This document shows positions 24,965 to 34,087 of a stretch of 62,704 bases of DNA, piece by piece (position 1 is the first letter of the stretch; each line of letters starts with the position of its first letter). The position numbers and the translations under genes were made by a program. The DNA lies in NCBI GenBank assembly GCA_025355465.1, contig JANXZO010000019.1, positions 1 to 62,704 of the forward strand, in the 5' to 3' direction. This stretch comes from Bacteroidales bacterium. GTDB taxonomy: Bacteria > Bacteroidota > Bacteroidia > Bacteroidales > FEN-979. The notes beneath the pieces were generated by a model. The model saw nothing but the letters and a program-made list of their open reading frames with translations. It was not told the DNA's origin and ran no database searches.

Positions 24965-26188
24965 TTAGTGAAAAGCTGCCATTAACAGGTCAATATCCTG
25001 GAACGGCAGTCCGTAGCGTTTACCGATAAACAAGTTGGTCATCAGTCCGTTGTAGATATAAACCCCCTGCCTCACCCCATAATCACGTTTGAGCAGATTT
25101 TCGATACCCCCTTCACTTCCAATGTCGAGAATAATGGGGACGATGATGTTGTTAAGGGCCTGGGATGCAGTATGTGGAACTTTTGACGGGATGTTGGGAA
25201 CACAGTAATGGGTAACGCCGTGTATTTTAAATACAGGCGATTTGTGGGTTGTGGCGCGGGATGTTTCAAAGCAACCGCCCTGATCGATGCTCACATCGAT
25301 GGCCACCGCCCCTTCCTTCATCCCCCGGATCATCTCCTCGCTGATGATACAGGGAGTGGATCCTTCGGCAGAGTGCACGGCACCGATCAGGACGTCTGCT
25401 GTCGTGAGCGATTCTGCAAGTATTTTCGGGTGAAGGATTGAGGTAAAAATCCGCATCCCGAGATTCGACTGGATACGACGAAGGCGGTAGATAGAGTTAT
25501 CGAAGACCTTTACCAGGGCACCGAGACCAAGTGCGGACCGGGCGGCAAATTCACCCACGGTTCCAGCGCCAATGATCACCACCTCCGATGGAATGATCCC
25601 GGTGAATCCGCCGAACATTTTGCCGCGGCCAAAGTCAGTGTTTGCCAGGTACTCGGCAGCAATAAAGATGGAGGTACTGCCGGCAATTTCGCTCATGGCC
25701 CGGATAATGGCCAACTGGTTCGTTTTGTCGCGGATCATCTCGAATGAAAGGGCGGTAACCTTTTTAGAAATCAGGTTCCGGAAGTAGTCTCCGCACTGCA
25801 TCGAGATCTGAATGGCAGAGATCAGCGTTTGTTTGGGTCGCAGGAAATTCATCTCCTCCATGGTCACCGGACCCACTTTCACAATGATGTCAGCTTTGTA
25901 AACCTCATCCGGGGAGTAGACAATCTGGGCGCCGGCCTCGGAATATTCATGGTCAGAAAAGTGGGCGGTAACCCCGGCGCCTGCTTCCACCATCACCCGG
26001 TGACCGCTTCGTACCAGCAGTGCCACTCCATCGGGCACCAGCGAAACCCGGTTTTCCTGCTGCGATATTTCCCTTGGAACACCAATGGCAAGGTTACTCT
26101 TCTGCCTCGCTACTTCAAGCATCTCCTCCTGCGGCATATACCGGTCGGCGGGCGACAATCTTATGGTTGACGGACGTGGGTCTTCCAT
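24965..26188 (-). CDS. ald: Alanine dehydrogenase
   Basis: 407 residues. Reversibly oxidises L-alanine to pyruvate and ammonia with NAD. Core signatures are IGVPREISQQENRVSLVPDG at the start of the catalytic domain, HFSDHEYSEAGA, the Rossmann motif VIIGAGTVGEFAARSALGLGA, the DVLIGAV strand, and VDVSIDQGGCFETS. About 32 extra N-terminal residues precede the core compared with typical 370-residue enzymes. They may be a real extension, because no internal start with better context is obvious. It is the first gene before aroB and aroA, an unusual metabolic pairing that might simply be co-expression. Proton-translocating transhydrogenase alpha is the nearest alternative, but its sequence pattern fits less well. 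Confidence 0.88.
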   Translation of the reverse strand: MEDPRPSTIRLSPADRYMPQEEMLEVARQKSNLAIGVPREISQQENRVSLVPDGVALLVRSGHRVMVEAGAGVTAHFSDHEYSEAGAQIVYSPDEVYKADIIVKVGPVTMEEMNFLRPKQTLISAIQISMQCGDYFRNLISKKVTALSFEMIRDKTNQLAIIRAMSEIAGSTSIFIAAEYLANTDFGRGKMFGGFTGIIPSEVVIIGAGTVGEFAARSALGLGALVKVFDNSIYRLRRIQSNLGMRIFTSILHPKILAESLTTADVLIGAVHSAEGSTPCIISEEMIRGMKEGAVAIDVSIDQGGCFETSRATTHKSPVFKIHGVTHYCVPNIPSKVPHTASQALNNIIVPIILDIGSEGGIENLLKRDYGVRQGVYIYNGLMTNLFIGKRYGLPFQDIDLLMAAFH

Positions 26189-26240
26189 GCTTCCGAAAGT
26201 TTAGACGAAGGTACAAAAAAAATGACGAATCGGAGAAATC

Positions 26241-27158
26241 GTGATATGGCAAATATTTTGGTGTAACTTAGCGGTAACAAATTTTTTCATCATAAAGTCC
26301 TTCCTTTTCATATTGTCCATGTTTTCATGGCTTTGCGTGCAGGCCCAAACCAATAATTACCATCCTTTTCCCGACAGCAATGCGGTGTGGAACATCCATT
26401 ACTGGATGGCCTGCTGGGGAAGCGAAGCGGCCGATGACCATTACTCCATAACCTTTGCCGGCGACACGCTCATCGGAGGAACATCCTACCATAAACTTAC
26501 CACACCTTACATCGAACACCACTCGACCGGCAACTGCAGCTGGACGTCACTTGGGTACCTTGGGGCTATCCGCCGCGACGGCGCCAACAGGAAGGTCTAC
26601 TTCGTACTCTCCCCCGATACCTCCGGGCAGCTACTTTACGATTTTAACCTGCAGGTAGGAGATGCAATACAAGGTTATCTTGGCAATTTTGCCTGGCCTG
26701 CGGATACTGTCCGTGAGATCGATTCGGTGATGGTCGTAAACTCCTACCGGAAAAGGTGGCGTATCAACCCCTGTTACAACATCGATATCATAGAAGGGAT
26801 AGGCTCCACCTACGGACTGATCATCCCTTCACCCGGTTGTGTAACCGACCTTCCCGACTTTACCATCACCTGCTTTCAGCAGAACGGGGAAACCCTCTAT
26901 CCCGATACGATCACAGCCTGCGGACTTATTACTGCGGCAAACCCACCACCACCCGGCTCGACGGATATCAAAATTTATCCCAATCCCGTAACAGATCAAT
27001 TGACCATAGAATGTCCCGATCCAACAATCAAAACGTCGATCTGTCTGTGTGATGTTCATGGCAGGAATGTTATTCAGGAAGTGGTAACACAAGCTGTGAC
27101 GATAATTAATACCCGCCATCTTCAAGCAGGAGTTTATGTACTTCAGCTCAGGAACTAA
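26241..27158 (+). CDS. Secreted protein with T9SS type A sorting domain, unknown function
   Basis: About 305 residues if the GTG at 26241 is used. The hydrophobic segment IIKSFLFILSMFSWLCVQAQ is the signal peptide, and an ATG at 26307 is too close to its end, so the true start is uncertain and may be a non-ATG codon. The mature part contains WMACWGSEAADDHYSITFAGDTLIGGTSYHKL, broken up by turns, in the style of uncharacterised lipobox-free exoproteins with a metal or glycan binding beta fold. The end is a type A sorting domain (IKIYPNPVTDQLTI; HLQAGVYVLQL). No catalytic motif is recognised. Confidence 0.7.
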   Translation: MIWQIFWCNLAVTNFFIIKSFLFILSMFSWLCVQAQTNNYHPFPDSNAVWNIHYWMACWGSEAADDHYSITFAGDTLIGGTSYHKLTTPYIEHHSTGNCSWTSLGYLGAIRRDGANRKVYFVLSPDTSGQLLYDFNLQVGDAIQGYLGNFAWPADTVREIDSVMVVNSYRKRWRINPCYNIDIIEGIGSTYGLIIPSPGCVTDLPDFTITCFQQNGETLYPDTITACGLITAANPPPPGSTDIKIYPNPVTDQLTIECPDPTIKTSICLCDVHGRNVIQEVVTQAVTIINTRHLQAGVYVLQLRN

Positions 27159-27239
27159 AAGGGGATGAAGAATGTGAAAATTGTAAAAAATTAAGAATCA
27201 GACCGGGGATTTGGGTTGCTGTCAATCATAAAAAAATCC

Positions 27240-27474
27240 ATGAATAGTATTTTCCTCATTGTCGTTTTCTCGCTGTTAACGGCTGTTTCAGCTTCTGCCC
27301 GGGATGCAGAAGGGTAGCGAAAAAGCGATATATTTATACACCGGCGACAAATGCACGAAAATTTTCAACCATCCTGAAATAATCCGTGGCACCAGGATTG
27401 GCATCACGATCGGGTCTCATGGGCGCAACCTACGGAAGTTTAGAACTCAACCACCCGATCCGCTTCGCCAGTGA
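27240..27474 (+). pseudogene. Possible frame-broken small secreted protein gene
   Basis: An ATG at 27240 opens a good signal peptide (MNSIFLIVVFSLLTAVSASA) that runs into a TAG at 27315 after 25 codons. A shifted frame (27304-27474) continues with a protein-like stretch, SEKAIYLYTGDKCTKIFNHP, that ends in the convergent tsaE gene. Together this looks like a small secreted protein inactivated by a frameshift and truncated at its 3' end. A sequencing error is the main alternative, and chance is possible because both pieces are short. Confidence 0.3.
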
Positions 27475-27847
27475 TACCGACTTTTACCACCGCAGGCGGA
27501 AGAAGTTCTTCGATCAGTTCGGGCCATTCGAGAAAACAATACTGTCCCGAATAGATATAATCCTCGTAGCCGATATCAAAGACCTCCTCAAGTTTTTTGA
27601 TCCGGTAGAAATCGAAGTGAAAAACAGCACTGCCCGCCGGAGTCTTGTATTCATTTATTATGCCGAACGAAGGACTCTGAACAACATCAGCAACACCCAG
27701 AACTTTGCAAATCGCCTTGATGAAGGTAGTCTTACCCGCCCCCATCCGGCCATAGAACGCAAACACCCGCGACACGGGAAACGTCCTGATCAGCTGCTCC
27801 GCCGCAGCGATCAGATCCTCCTCCTTTTGACAAATAATTTTCGCCAT
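27440..27847 (-). CDS. tsaE: tRNA threonylcarbamoyladenosine biosynthesis ATPase TsaE
   Basis: 135 residues, the usual TsaE length. TsaE drives the TsaBDE complex that makes the universal t6A37 modification on ANN-reading tRNAs. It shows the P-loop AFYGRMGAGKTTFIKAIC near residue 30, SPSFGIINEY, the HFDFYRIKKLEEVFDIGYEDY segment, and FLEWPEL near the C-terminus. It follows porX by 28 bases on the same strand, within a gap made of 8-bp repeats that also overlap its start codon. Confidence 0.93.
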   Translation of the reverse strand: MAKIICQKEEDLIAAAEQLIRTFPVSRVFAFYGRMGAGKTTFIKAICKVLGVADVVQSPSFGIINEYKTPAGSAVFHFDFYRIKKLEEVFDIGYEDYIYSGQYCFLEWPELIEELLPPAVVKVGITGEADRVVEF

Positions 27848-27870
27848 TTCGCAAGTTCGCTATTTCACTA
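27839..27870. repeat. Phased 8-bp repeat array between porX and tsaE
   Basis: Four degenerate 8-base units in register (TTTCGCCA, TTTCGCAA, GTTCGCTA, TTTCACTA) at 27839, 27847, 27855 and 27863. The array includes the tsaE start codon. It is the most degenerate of four such arrays in the window. Confidence 0.5.
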
Positions 27871-27875
27871 TTTTT

Positions 27876-29429
27876 TTATCTCTTCTTCAACGTGATAAAC
27901 GGAATCATCACCTCCTCCATCGAAATACCACCATGCTGAAAGGTGTTTTTGTAATAATTCACATAGTAGTTGTAGTTGTTGGGATAGGCAAAGAAATCGT
28001 TATTCCGGCAAAAAACAAAGGAGGAACTCACGTTGGTGCGTGGTAAAAAGGCATCATTGGGATTTCTGATCTCGAAAACCTCATTGCGCTCATACTTCAG
28101 CGCCCTGCCTGTTTTGTAACGAAGGTTGGTGTTGGTATTTCTGTCGCCTAGCACCTTTACCGGAGCGTCCACACGAATAGAGCCATGATCGGTGGTGATC
28201 ACCACATTTACATCTTTTTCTGCCAGGTACCTGAATATTTCGAGCAGGGGCGAATGCTGAAACCAGCTCAGGGTAAGTGAACGGTATGCCTTTTCATCAT
28301 CTGCCAGTTCGCGGATGATCTCCATTTCGGTGCGGGCATGAGACAACATGTCAACGAAATTATAGACGATGAAGTTGAGCTTGTTCACCATGAGATTAGG
28401 CATGAGTTCTACAAGCTTTTTTCCGTAAGTCTGGTTGAGCACCTTGTAATAGGAGTACTTAACATCGCGGCCATAGCGTTTAAGCAGTTCTCCCAGCAGT
28501 TCCCCTTCATAGTTGTTTTTGGTTCCCTCTTCATCTTCGTTGACCCAGTATTTTGAATATTTCTTCTCAATTTCAGTAGGTAACAATCCGGAAAACAGAG
28601 AGTTGCGCGCATACTGTGTGACGGTGGGAAGAATGCTGTAGTATATCTCCTCCTTCTCCACCCTGAAATATTCTTCAAAGATGGGTTGCAGCACCTTCCA
28701 CTGGTCAAAGCGAAGGTTATCGATCAGGATGACGAACAACGGCTTGTCGTCGTTCATCAGCGGAAACACCTTCTCCTTGATCAGGTTGTGCGACTGAACC
28801 GGGCGGTTCGCCGTTTTTCCCTGCACCCAGTCAAGGTAATTGCGCTCCACAAACCGGCTGAAGACCTGGTTCGCCTCGTCCTTCTGCATCTTGAGGATCT
28901 GGTTCATGCCATCGTCAGTGGATTGCCCCAGCTTAAGTTCCCAGTAAATAAGCTTCTTGTAAACTTCCGGCCACTCTTCATGGGTAAGTCTGTTGGTGAT
29001 CTCCATGCCGATGTTACGAAACTCCTGCTGATACTGGTGTGAGGTTTTTTCGCTCACCAGCTTCTTGTTCTCAAGATTCTTTTTCAGACAAAGGAGTATC
29101 TGGTTCGGCTTTACCGGTTTTATCAGGTAATCGGCAATGTTCGACCCGATGGCATCCTCCATGATGCTCTCCTCCTCGCTCTTGGTGATCATCACCACCG
29201 GCAGGTTTGCCGAGACCTCTTTCATCTTCGAAAGTGTCTCGATCCCGGAAAGACCCGGCATTTGTTCATCCAGGAAGACGATATCAAAGGGGGTCGACTT
29301 AATCATTTCGATGGCGTCGTGTCCGTTATTTACCGTGGATACATCGTACCCTTTTTCTTTCAAAAAAATGATATGGGGTCTTAACAGGTCAATTTCATCG
29401 TCAACCCACAATATGTTTACCTTCTCCAT
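27876..29429 (-). CDS. porX: PorX, response regulator with PglZ phosphodiesterase-like domain
   Basis: 517 residues. Residues 1-120 form a receiver domain: acidic DD pair at 10-11, phosphate acceptor Asp54 in FLDEQMPG, and Lys104 in LIKPVKPNQ. A helical linker leads to a C-terminal PglZ/alkaline-phosphatase-like domain with LIDNLRFDQWK, a VVITTDHGSIRVDAP segment holding metal ligands, and KTFQHGGISMEEVMIP at the end. This is the architecture of PorX, which with the sensor PorY and the sigma factor SigP controls type IX secretion genes, and whose PglZ domain cleaves oligonucleotides. The many T9SS cargo genes in the window fit. It has a divergent promoter region shared with the HD hydrolase gene. 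Confidence 0.92.
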   Translation of the reverse strand: MEKVNILWVDDEIDLLRPHIIFLKEKGYDVSTVNNGHDAIEMIKSTPFDIVFLDEQMPGLSGIETLSKMKEVSANLPVVMITKSEEESIMEDAIGSNIADYLIKPVKPNQILLCLKKNLENKKLVSEKTSHQYQQEFRNIGMEITNRLTHEEWPEVYKKLIYWELKLGQSTDDGMNQILKMQKDEANQVFSRFVERNYLDWVQGKTANRPVQSHNLIKEKVFPLMNDDKPLFVILIDNLRFDQWKVLQPIFEEYFRVEKEEIYYSILPTVTQYARNSLFSGLLPTEIEKKYSKYWVNEDEEGTKNNYEGELLGELLKRYGRDVKYSYYKVLNQTYGKKLVELMPNLMVNKLNFIVYNFVDMLSHARTEMEIIRELADDEKAYRSLTLSWFQHSPLLEIFRYLAEKDVNVVITTDHGSIRVDAPVKVLGDRNTNTNLRYKTGRALKYERNEVFEIRNPNDAFLPRTNVSSSFVFCRNNDFFAYPNNYNYYVNYYKNTFQHGGISMEEVMIPFITLKKR

Positions 29430-29509
29430 TCCGTCTGTTTTGTTGTTACTTATAAATGTCGTATTATTGCTTTTATTGTGCCTGCAGCCCCGTTTTTATA
29501 GTTATTTAA

Positions 29510-29538
29510 CAAAGTTACGTGAATTTCCAGAGTACCAA
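29510..29538 (-). promoter_or_regulatory. porX promoter (-33 TTG and -7 TAACTTTG)
   Basis: On the minus strand, TTG at 29538-29536 is followed after 18 bases by TAACTTTG at 29517-29510, close to the TTG-N19-21-TAnnTTTG consensus. Transcription would start near 29504, 75 bases before the porX ATG. The -33 box lies within the first codons of the divergent HD gene. Confidence 0.55.
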
Positions 29539-30763
29539 TAAACGGAAAAACATCAACGACCCTGTATATGGATTCATCACCATACCCGACAGCGGAATTT
29601 TTGATGTGATCGAGCATCCCTGGTTTCAGCGGCTGCGCCGGATCAAGCAGCTCGGACTGACACATTACACCTATCCTTCGGCGCAACATACGCGGTTCCA
29701 GCATGCCCTGGGTGCCATGCACCTGATGGGCCTGGCCATCGACGTGCTGCGTGCCAAGGGGATTGAGATTACCGATGAGGAGGCCAATGGCACAACCCTC
29801 GCCATCCTGCTTCACGACATCGGACATGGTCCTTTTTCCCATACACTGGAACAGTCGATCGTGCGTGACCTGACCCACGAGGAACTCTCCATCCTGTTCA
29901 TCACCCGGCTCAACAGCCATTTTAACGGGGCGCTGGCGATGGCGCGCGACATTTTCACCAACACCTACCACAAAAAATTTCTGCATCAGCTGGTATCAAG
30001 TCAGCTCGATATGGACAGGCTCGATTACCTGTCGCGCGACAGCTTTTTCACCGGTGTGGCTGAAGGGGTGATCAGTACCGACCGCATCATTAAAATGCTG
30101 ACCGTTTTCGACGACGAACTGGTGGTGGAAGCCAAAGGGATCTACTCCATTGAGAAGTTCCTTGTGTCGCGCCGCCTCATGTACTGGCAGGTGTACCTGC
30201 ACAAAACCGTTATCGCCGCCGACCAGATGCTGGTAAACCTGCTAAAAAGGGCGAAATTTCTGGGTGGCCATGGCATCCCGCTCTTTTCCACCCCTGTTTT
30301 AGGAGATTTCCTCACCATGAACCCCAGCAGGTCAGATTTCAATTCGGACCCAACCTGGCTGGAGCGTTTTGCGCTGCTCGACGATGTGGATATCTTCGCC
30401 TCCATCAAGGTTTGGGTGAACCATCCCGATGCGATCCTCTCCGATCTTTGCCGGCGGTTGCTTAACCGGCAACTTTTCAGGGCCGAGATGCAGAAGGTGC
30501 CATTCGACCCGGAATATGTGGAGAAGATCAGGAACGCTGCACAAAAACAATTCGGTATCACCCACGGGGAAACATTTTATTATGTGACCTGCGACCACGT
30601 GGAAAACAAGGCTTATAACCCCCGGCACGAAAGGATCATGATAAAGGAAAAATCCAATACCCTGCTCGATATATCAGAAGCTTCCGAACAACTCAATATT
30701 GCCGTCCTGCCAACCACCGTAAGCAAGTTTGTGTTATGCTACCCAAAGGGGTTATCTATTTGA
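29519..30763 (+). CDS. HD-domain phosphohydrolase (dGTPase-like)
   Basis: 414 residues from a GTG start. The N-terminal 200 residues are an HD domain: HTRFQHALGAMHLMG, then LLHDIGHGPFSHTLEQS carrying the HD metal ligands, and SQLDMDRLDYLSRDSF with the third Asp. This matches the family annotated as deoxyguanosinetriphosphate triphosphohydrolase-like, although the true substrate of many members is unknown. Located 100 bases upstream of lpxD, as in many Bacteroidota, which suggests a loose link with the lipid A cluster. Confidence 0.85.
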   Translation: MNFQSTNKRKNINDPVYGFITIPDSGIFDVIEHPWFQRLRRIKQLGLTHYTYPSAQHTRFQHALGAMHLMGLAIDVLRAKGIEITDEEANGTTLAILLHDIGHGPFSHTLEQSIVRDLTHEELSILFITRLNSHFNGALAMARDIFTNTYHKKFLHQLVSSQLDMDRLDYLSRDSFFTGVAEGVISTDRIIKMLTVFDDELVVEAKGIYSIEKFLVSRRLMYWQVYLHKTVIAADQMLVNLLKRAKFLGGHGIPLFSTPVLGDFLTMNPSRSDFNSDPTWLERFALLDDVDIFASIKVWVNHPDAILSDLCRRLLNRQLFRAEMQKVPFDPEYVEKIRNAAQKQFGITHGETFYYVTCDHVENKAYNPRHERIMIKEKSNTLLDISEASEQLNIAVLPTTVSKFVLCYPKGLSI

Positions 30764-30863
30764 TTTTCTGACTGTTGAAAATTCTTTACCGGCTTTACAT
30801 AAATTTTTGATAACTTGCGGCCTCTTTTGAAGCTTTCCCAGCCTCGATTTAAATCACAACCTA

Positions 30864-31898
30864 ATGGAGTTTAGTGCTTTACAGATTGCCGGTTTGTTGA
30901 AAGGTACCGTTCAGGGTGATCCGGAGGTTAAGGTATCGAGCCTATCAAAAATCGAAGAGGGACAACCCGGAACGATGACCTTCCTCTCCAACCCGAAATA
31001 CGCCCACTTCCTGTATACGACCAGCGCCTCCATTGTGGTTGTTAATCTCGACTTCCCCATCACCCAGCCTGTTACTGCCACCATGATCCGTGTGGCAGAT
31101 GCCTATTCGGCGTTTGCCCATCTGTTGGAGATATTTCATCAAATGAATACCGTTAAAAAGGGAATTTCCGCACAGGCTTTCATCCCCGAAACGGCAACCC
31201 TGGGAGAAAATGGCTATGTAGGTGAATTCACCACCATTGGCGACGGGGTGAAGGTAGGGAAAAATGCCAGGATCTATCCGCAGGTCTTCATCGGCGACAA
31301 TGTAACCATCGGCGATGACTGCACCTTCTACCCTGGTGTGAAGATTTATCATAACTGTGTGATCGGCCACCACTGTACTTTTCATTCTGGGGTGGTGATC
31401 GGTTCTGACGGTTTTGGTTTCGCTCCCCAGCAGGGCAACAACTACCACAAGATCCCGCAGGTGGGTAATGTCATTATTGAAGATCACGTTGAGATCGGCG
31501 CCAACACCACCATTGACCGGGCGACGCTGGGATCGACGATCATCTGCCGCGGTGTGAAACTCGACAACCTGATCCAGGTGGGGCACAATGCAGAGATTGG
31601 TGAGAATACGGTCATTGCCGCACAAGCCGGCATCTCGGGTTCCACAAAGATCGGTAAAAACTGCATGATCGGCGGGAAAGTCGGCATTGTAGGCCACATC
31701 ACCATTGCCGACAATGTGAAGATCGGTGCTGGGTCCGGAATTGAACACAGCATTACCAAAGAAGGGGCCATCATGCTGGGCGCCCCGGCCATTGAGATCA
31801 GCAAAGCCCGCAAAAATTTTATTCACTGGCGCAACCTCGATGAGATCGTAAAAACGGTTTACCGCCTCGAAAAAGAATCAAAGAAGAACCATGAGTGA
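30864..31898 (+). CDS. lpxD: UDP-3-O-(3-hydroxyacyl)glucosamine N-acyltransferase
   Basis: 344 residues. Transfers a 3-hydroxyacyl chain from ACP to the amine of UDP-3-O-acylglucosamine, the third step of lipid A synthesis. The N-terminal uridine-binding domain (about 1-95) is followed by a left-handed beta helix of hexapeptide repeats ([13 protein letters not shown]-like). The catalytic His is in [12 protein letters not shown]-type sequence ([11 protein letters not shown]), a second His is in [11 protein letters not shown], and the helix ends with a C-terminal segment. It overlaps lpxC by 8 bases, so the lpx genes form a tightly coupled operon. Confidence 0.95.
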   Translation: MEFSALQIAGLLKGTVQGDPEVKVSSLSKIEEGQPGTMTFLSNPKYAHFLYTTSASIVVVNLDFPITQPVTATMIRVADAYSAFAHLLEIFHQMNTVKKGISAQAFIPETATLGENGYVGEFTTIGDGVKVGKNARIYPQVFIGDNVTIGDDCTFYPGVKIYHNCVIGHHCTFHSGVVIGSDGFGFAPQQGNNYHKIPQVGNVIIEDHVEIGANTTIDRATLGSTIICRGVKLDNLIQVGHNAEIGENTVIAAQAGISGSTKIGKNCMIGGKVGIVGHITIADNVKIGAGSGIEHSITKEGAIMLGAPAIEISKARKNFIHWRNLDEIVKTVYRLEKESKKNHE

Positions 31899-33282
31899 AA
31901 AACAGCAAACGATAAAAGAACCGGTAAGCGTTTCCGGCGTTGGATTGCACACAGGCAACGAGGTGGTGATCACTTTTAAACCTGCTCCTGAAAACTACGG
32001 ATACAAGTTCAAACGCGTCGACCTGAACACCGATGTACTCATTGATGCAGATTGCGACAACGTGGTAGACACTTCGCGCGGTACCAGTCTGGAGGTTGAA
32101 GGAGTTCGTGTGGATACCGTGGAACATGTGCTCGCCGCCCTTGCCGGACTTCAGATTGACAATGCGTTGATTGAACTGAACCAGTCGGAGACCCCGATCC
32201 TCGACGGAAGTTCCCGCTTCTATGTGGAAGCGTTGCTGAAAGCCGGGATCGTTGCACAAAAGGAACTGCGCAAATATTATGAGCTGACCTCCAACATCAC
32301 CTTCACCAATGCCGAGAAGAAGGTTGAAATGATTGCCGTTCCCTCCAGGGATTTTCGTGTATCGGTGATGATCGACTACGAATCAAAAGTGCTGCAGTCG
32401 CAAAATGCCTGTCTTACCTCCATCACCCAGTTTAAAAGCGAATTCGCCACTTGCCGCACCTTCGTGTTTCTGCACGAACTTGAATACCTGCTCAACAACA
32501 ACCTCATCAAGGGAGGCGACCTGAGCAATGCCATCGTATTTGTTGACCGTGTCGTATCCAAAGAGGAACTCGACCACCTTGCCCATCTTTTCAACAAACC
32601 CAAGGTCGAAGTGCTCAAGGAGGGCATCCTCAACAACCTCGAACTCCATTTCTCCAATGAGCCGGCCCGTCACAAACTCCTCGATATCATCGGTGACCTT
32701 ACCCTGGTCGGAATGCCAATCAAGGGTCACATCATTGCAACCCGTCCGGGTCACTACTCCAACGTACAGTTTGCCAAGATGATCAAAAAGCAGATCCAGA
32801 AAGAGAAACGGTCGATGGATCCGCAGAAATTCGACCTCAACCAGACCCCGTTATACAACATCAACCAGATCAAGAATATTCTGCCGCACCGCCCCCCTTT
32901 CCTCTTCATCGACAAGATCCTTGAAATGGGCAAAGATTATGTGGTAGGTGTGAAGAATGTAACCATGAACGAATCGTTCTTTGTGGGCCATTTTCCGGAT
33001 GAACCGGTGATGCCTGGCGTGATTCAGATTGAGGCCATGGCGCAGACCGGTGGCATCCTGGCGCTCAGCACCGTGGAAGATCCTCAGAATTATGCCACCC
33101 TGTTTGTAAAAATAGAGAACGTCCGCTTCAGGCAAAAGGTGGTTCCGGGAGATACCATCATCTTCTTCAACCAGCTCAGCGCCCCCATCCGTCGCGGATT
33201 GATTTCCATGAAAGGGGTTGCCTATGTTGGCAACAAAGTGGTGATGGAAGCGGAAATGATGGCTCAAATTCAACGCAAATAA
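31891..33282 (+). CDS. lpxC: Bifunctional LpxC deacetylase / FabZ dehydratase
   Basis: 463 residues in two domains. Residues 1-300 are LpxC, the zinc deacetylase that commits UDP-3-O-acyl-GlcNAc to lipid [27 protein letters not shown] with a zinc His, ETPILDGSS, and [14 protein letters not shown]. Residues 315-463 are FabZ, the 3-hydroxyacyl-ACP dehydratase: [13 protein letters not shown] with the catalytic His, and [23 protein letters not shown] with the catalytic Glu. The fusion joins lipid A and fatty acid synthesis in one polypeptide and is characteristic of Bacteroidota and relatives. Confidence 0.96.
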   Translation: MSEKQQTIKEPVSVSGVGLHTGNEVVITFKPAPENYGYKFKRVDLNTDVLIDADCDNVVDTSRGTSLEVEGVRVDTVEHVLAALAGLQIDNALIELNQSETPILDGSSRFYVEALLKAGIVAQKELRKYYELTSNITFTNAEKKVEMIAVPSRDFRVSVMIDYESKVLQSQNACLTSITQFKSEFATCRTFVFLHELEYLLNNNLIKGGDLSNAIVFVDRVVSKEELDHLAHLFNKPKVEVLKEGILNNLELHFSNEPARHKLLDIIGDLTLVGMPIKGHIIATRPGHYSNVQFAKMIKKQIQKEKRSMDPQKFDLNQTPLYNINQIKNILPHRPPFLFIDKILEMGKDYVVGVKNVTMNESFFVGHFPDEPVMPGVIQIEAMAQTGGILALSTVEDPQNYATLFVKIENVRFRQKVVPGDTIIFFNQLSAPIRRGLISMKGVAYVGNKVVMEAEMMAQIQRK

Positions 33283-33289
33283 GGAGGTT

Positions 33290-34087
33290 ATGAATCAACC
33301 GTTAGCATACGTCAATCCCCAGGCTAAAGTAGCTGCCAATGTAGTCATCGAACCATTCGTTTCGATCGACAAGAATGTGGTCATTGAAGAAGGTACATGG
33401 ATCGGTTCCAATGTTACCATTATGGAAGGAGCACGCATCGGAAAAAACTGCCGGATCTTTCCCGGTGCCGTAATTTCTGCCATCCCGCAAGACCTTAAAT
33501 TTTCCGGTGAGGATACCATTGTAAAAATCGGAAACAACGTAACCATCCGCGAATTTGTGACCATCAACCGTGGAACCAAGGCAAGTTACGAAACGGTGAT
33601 CGGCGACAATGCACTCATCATGGCCTACGCACACATTGCCCATGATTGTGTGATCGGCAACAATGTCATCATGGCAAACGCTGCCATGCTGGCCGGTCAT
33701 GTAACTGTCGACGACTGGGCCATCATCGGCGGAATGGTACCCATCCACCAGTTCTGTCACATCGGGGCCCACTCGATTATTGCAGGCGGGGCGGGCGTTG
33801 GGAAAGATGTGCCACCCTACACCAAAGCCGCCAGAAACCCACTCTCCTATGTTGGCGTAAATTCGATCGGACTGCGTAGAAGAGGATTCACACCCGAAGT
33901 GATCAATGAAATACAGGAGATTTATCGGATACTCTATGTGAAAGGATACAACGTGTCGCAAGCCGTAGGGATCATCGAAGCGAAGGTGGAAGCTACCCCG
34001 GAAAGGGATGAGATCCTCTCGTTCATCTCCAACTCAAGCCGCGGAATTATGAAGGGTTATATGCGGATTCGCGACAGACAGGGATGA
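33290..34087 (+). CDS. lpxA: UDP-N-acetylglucosamine acyltransferase
   Basis: 265 residues, usual length. First enzyme of lipid A synthesis, adding a 3-hydroxyacyl group to UDP-GlcNAc. Hexapeptide repeats fill residues 5-190, with the catalytic His in MAYAHIAHDCVIGNN, followed by the C-terminal helical bundle (RRRGFTPEVINEIQEIYRI). A GGAGG sequence at 33283-33287 lies directly after the lpxC stop and only 2 bases before the ATG. That is an uncommon and oddly close Shine-Dalgarno-like run for this phylum. The 3' end overlaps the ABC ATPase gene by 4 bases. Confidence 0.95.
   Translation: MNQPLAYVNPQAKVAANVVIEPFVSIDKNVVIEEGTWIGSNVTIMEGARIGKNCRIFPGAVISAIPQDLKFSGEDTIVKIGNNVTIREFVTINRGTKASYETVIGDNALIMAYAHIAHDCVIGNNVIMANAAMLAGHVTVDDWAIIGGMVPIHQFCHIGAHSIIAGGAGVGKDVPPYTKAARNPLSYVGVNSIGLRRRGFTPEVINEIQEIYRILYVKGYNVSQAVGIIEAKVEATPERDEILSFISNSSRGIMKGYMRIRDRQG

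Noticed and set aside
27839-27870. Repeat arrays as CRISPR
   Set aside because: The units are only 8 bases, directly adjacent with no spacers, and no cas gene is in the window.
30945-31826. Long open frame (293 residues) on the minus strand across lpxD
   Set aside because: It is the antisense of the hexapeptide repeats, with His- and Asp-rich low-complexity character, and lpxD on the other strand is unmistakable.
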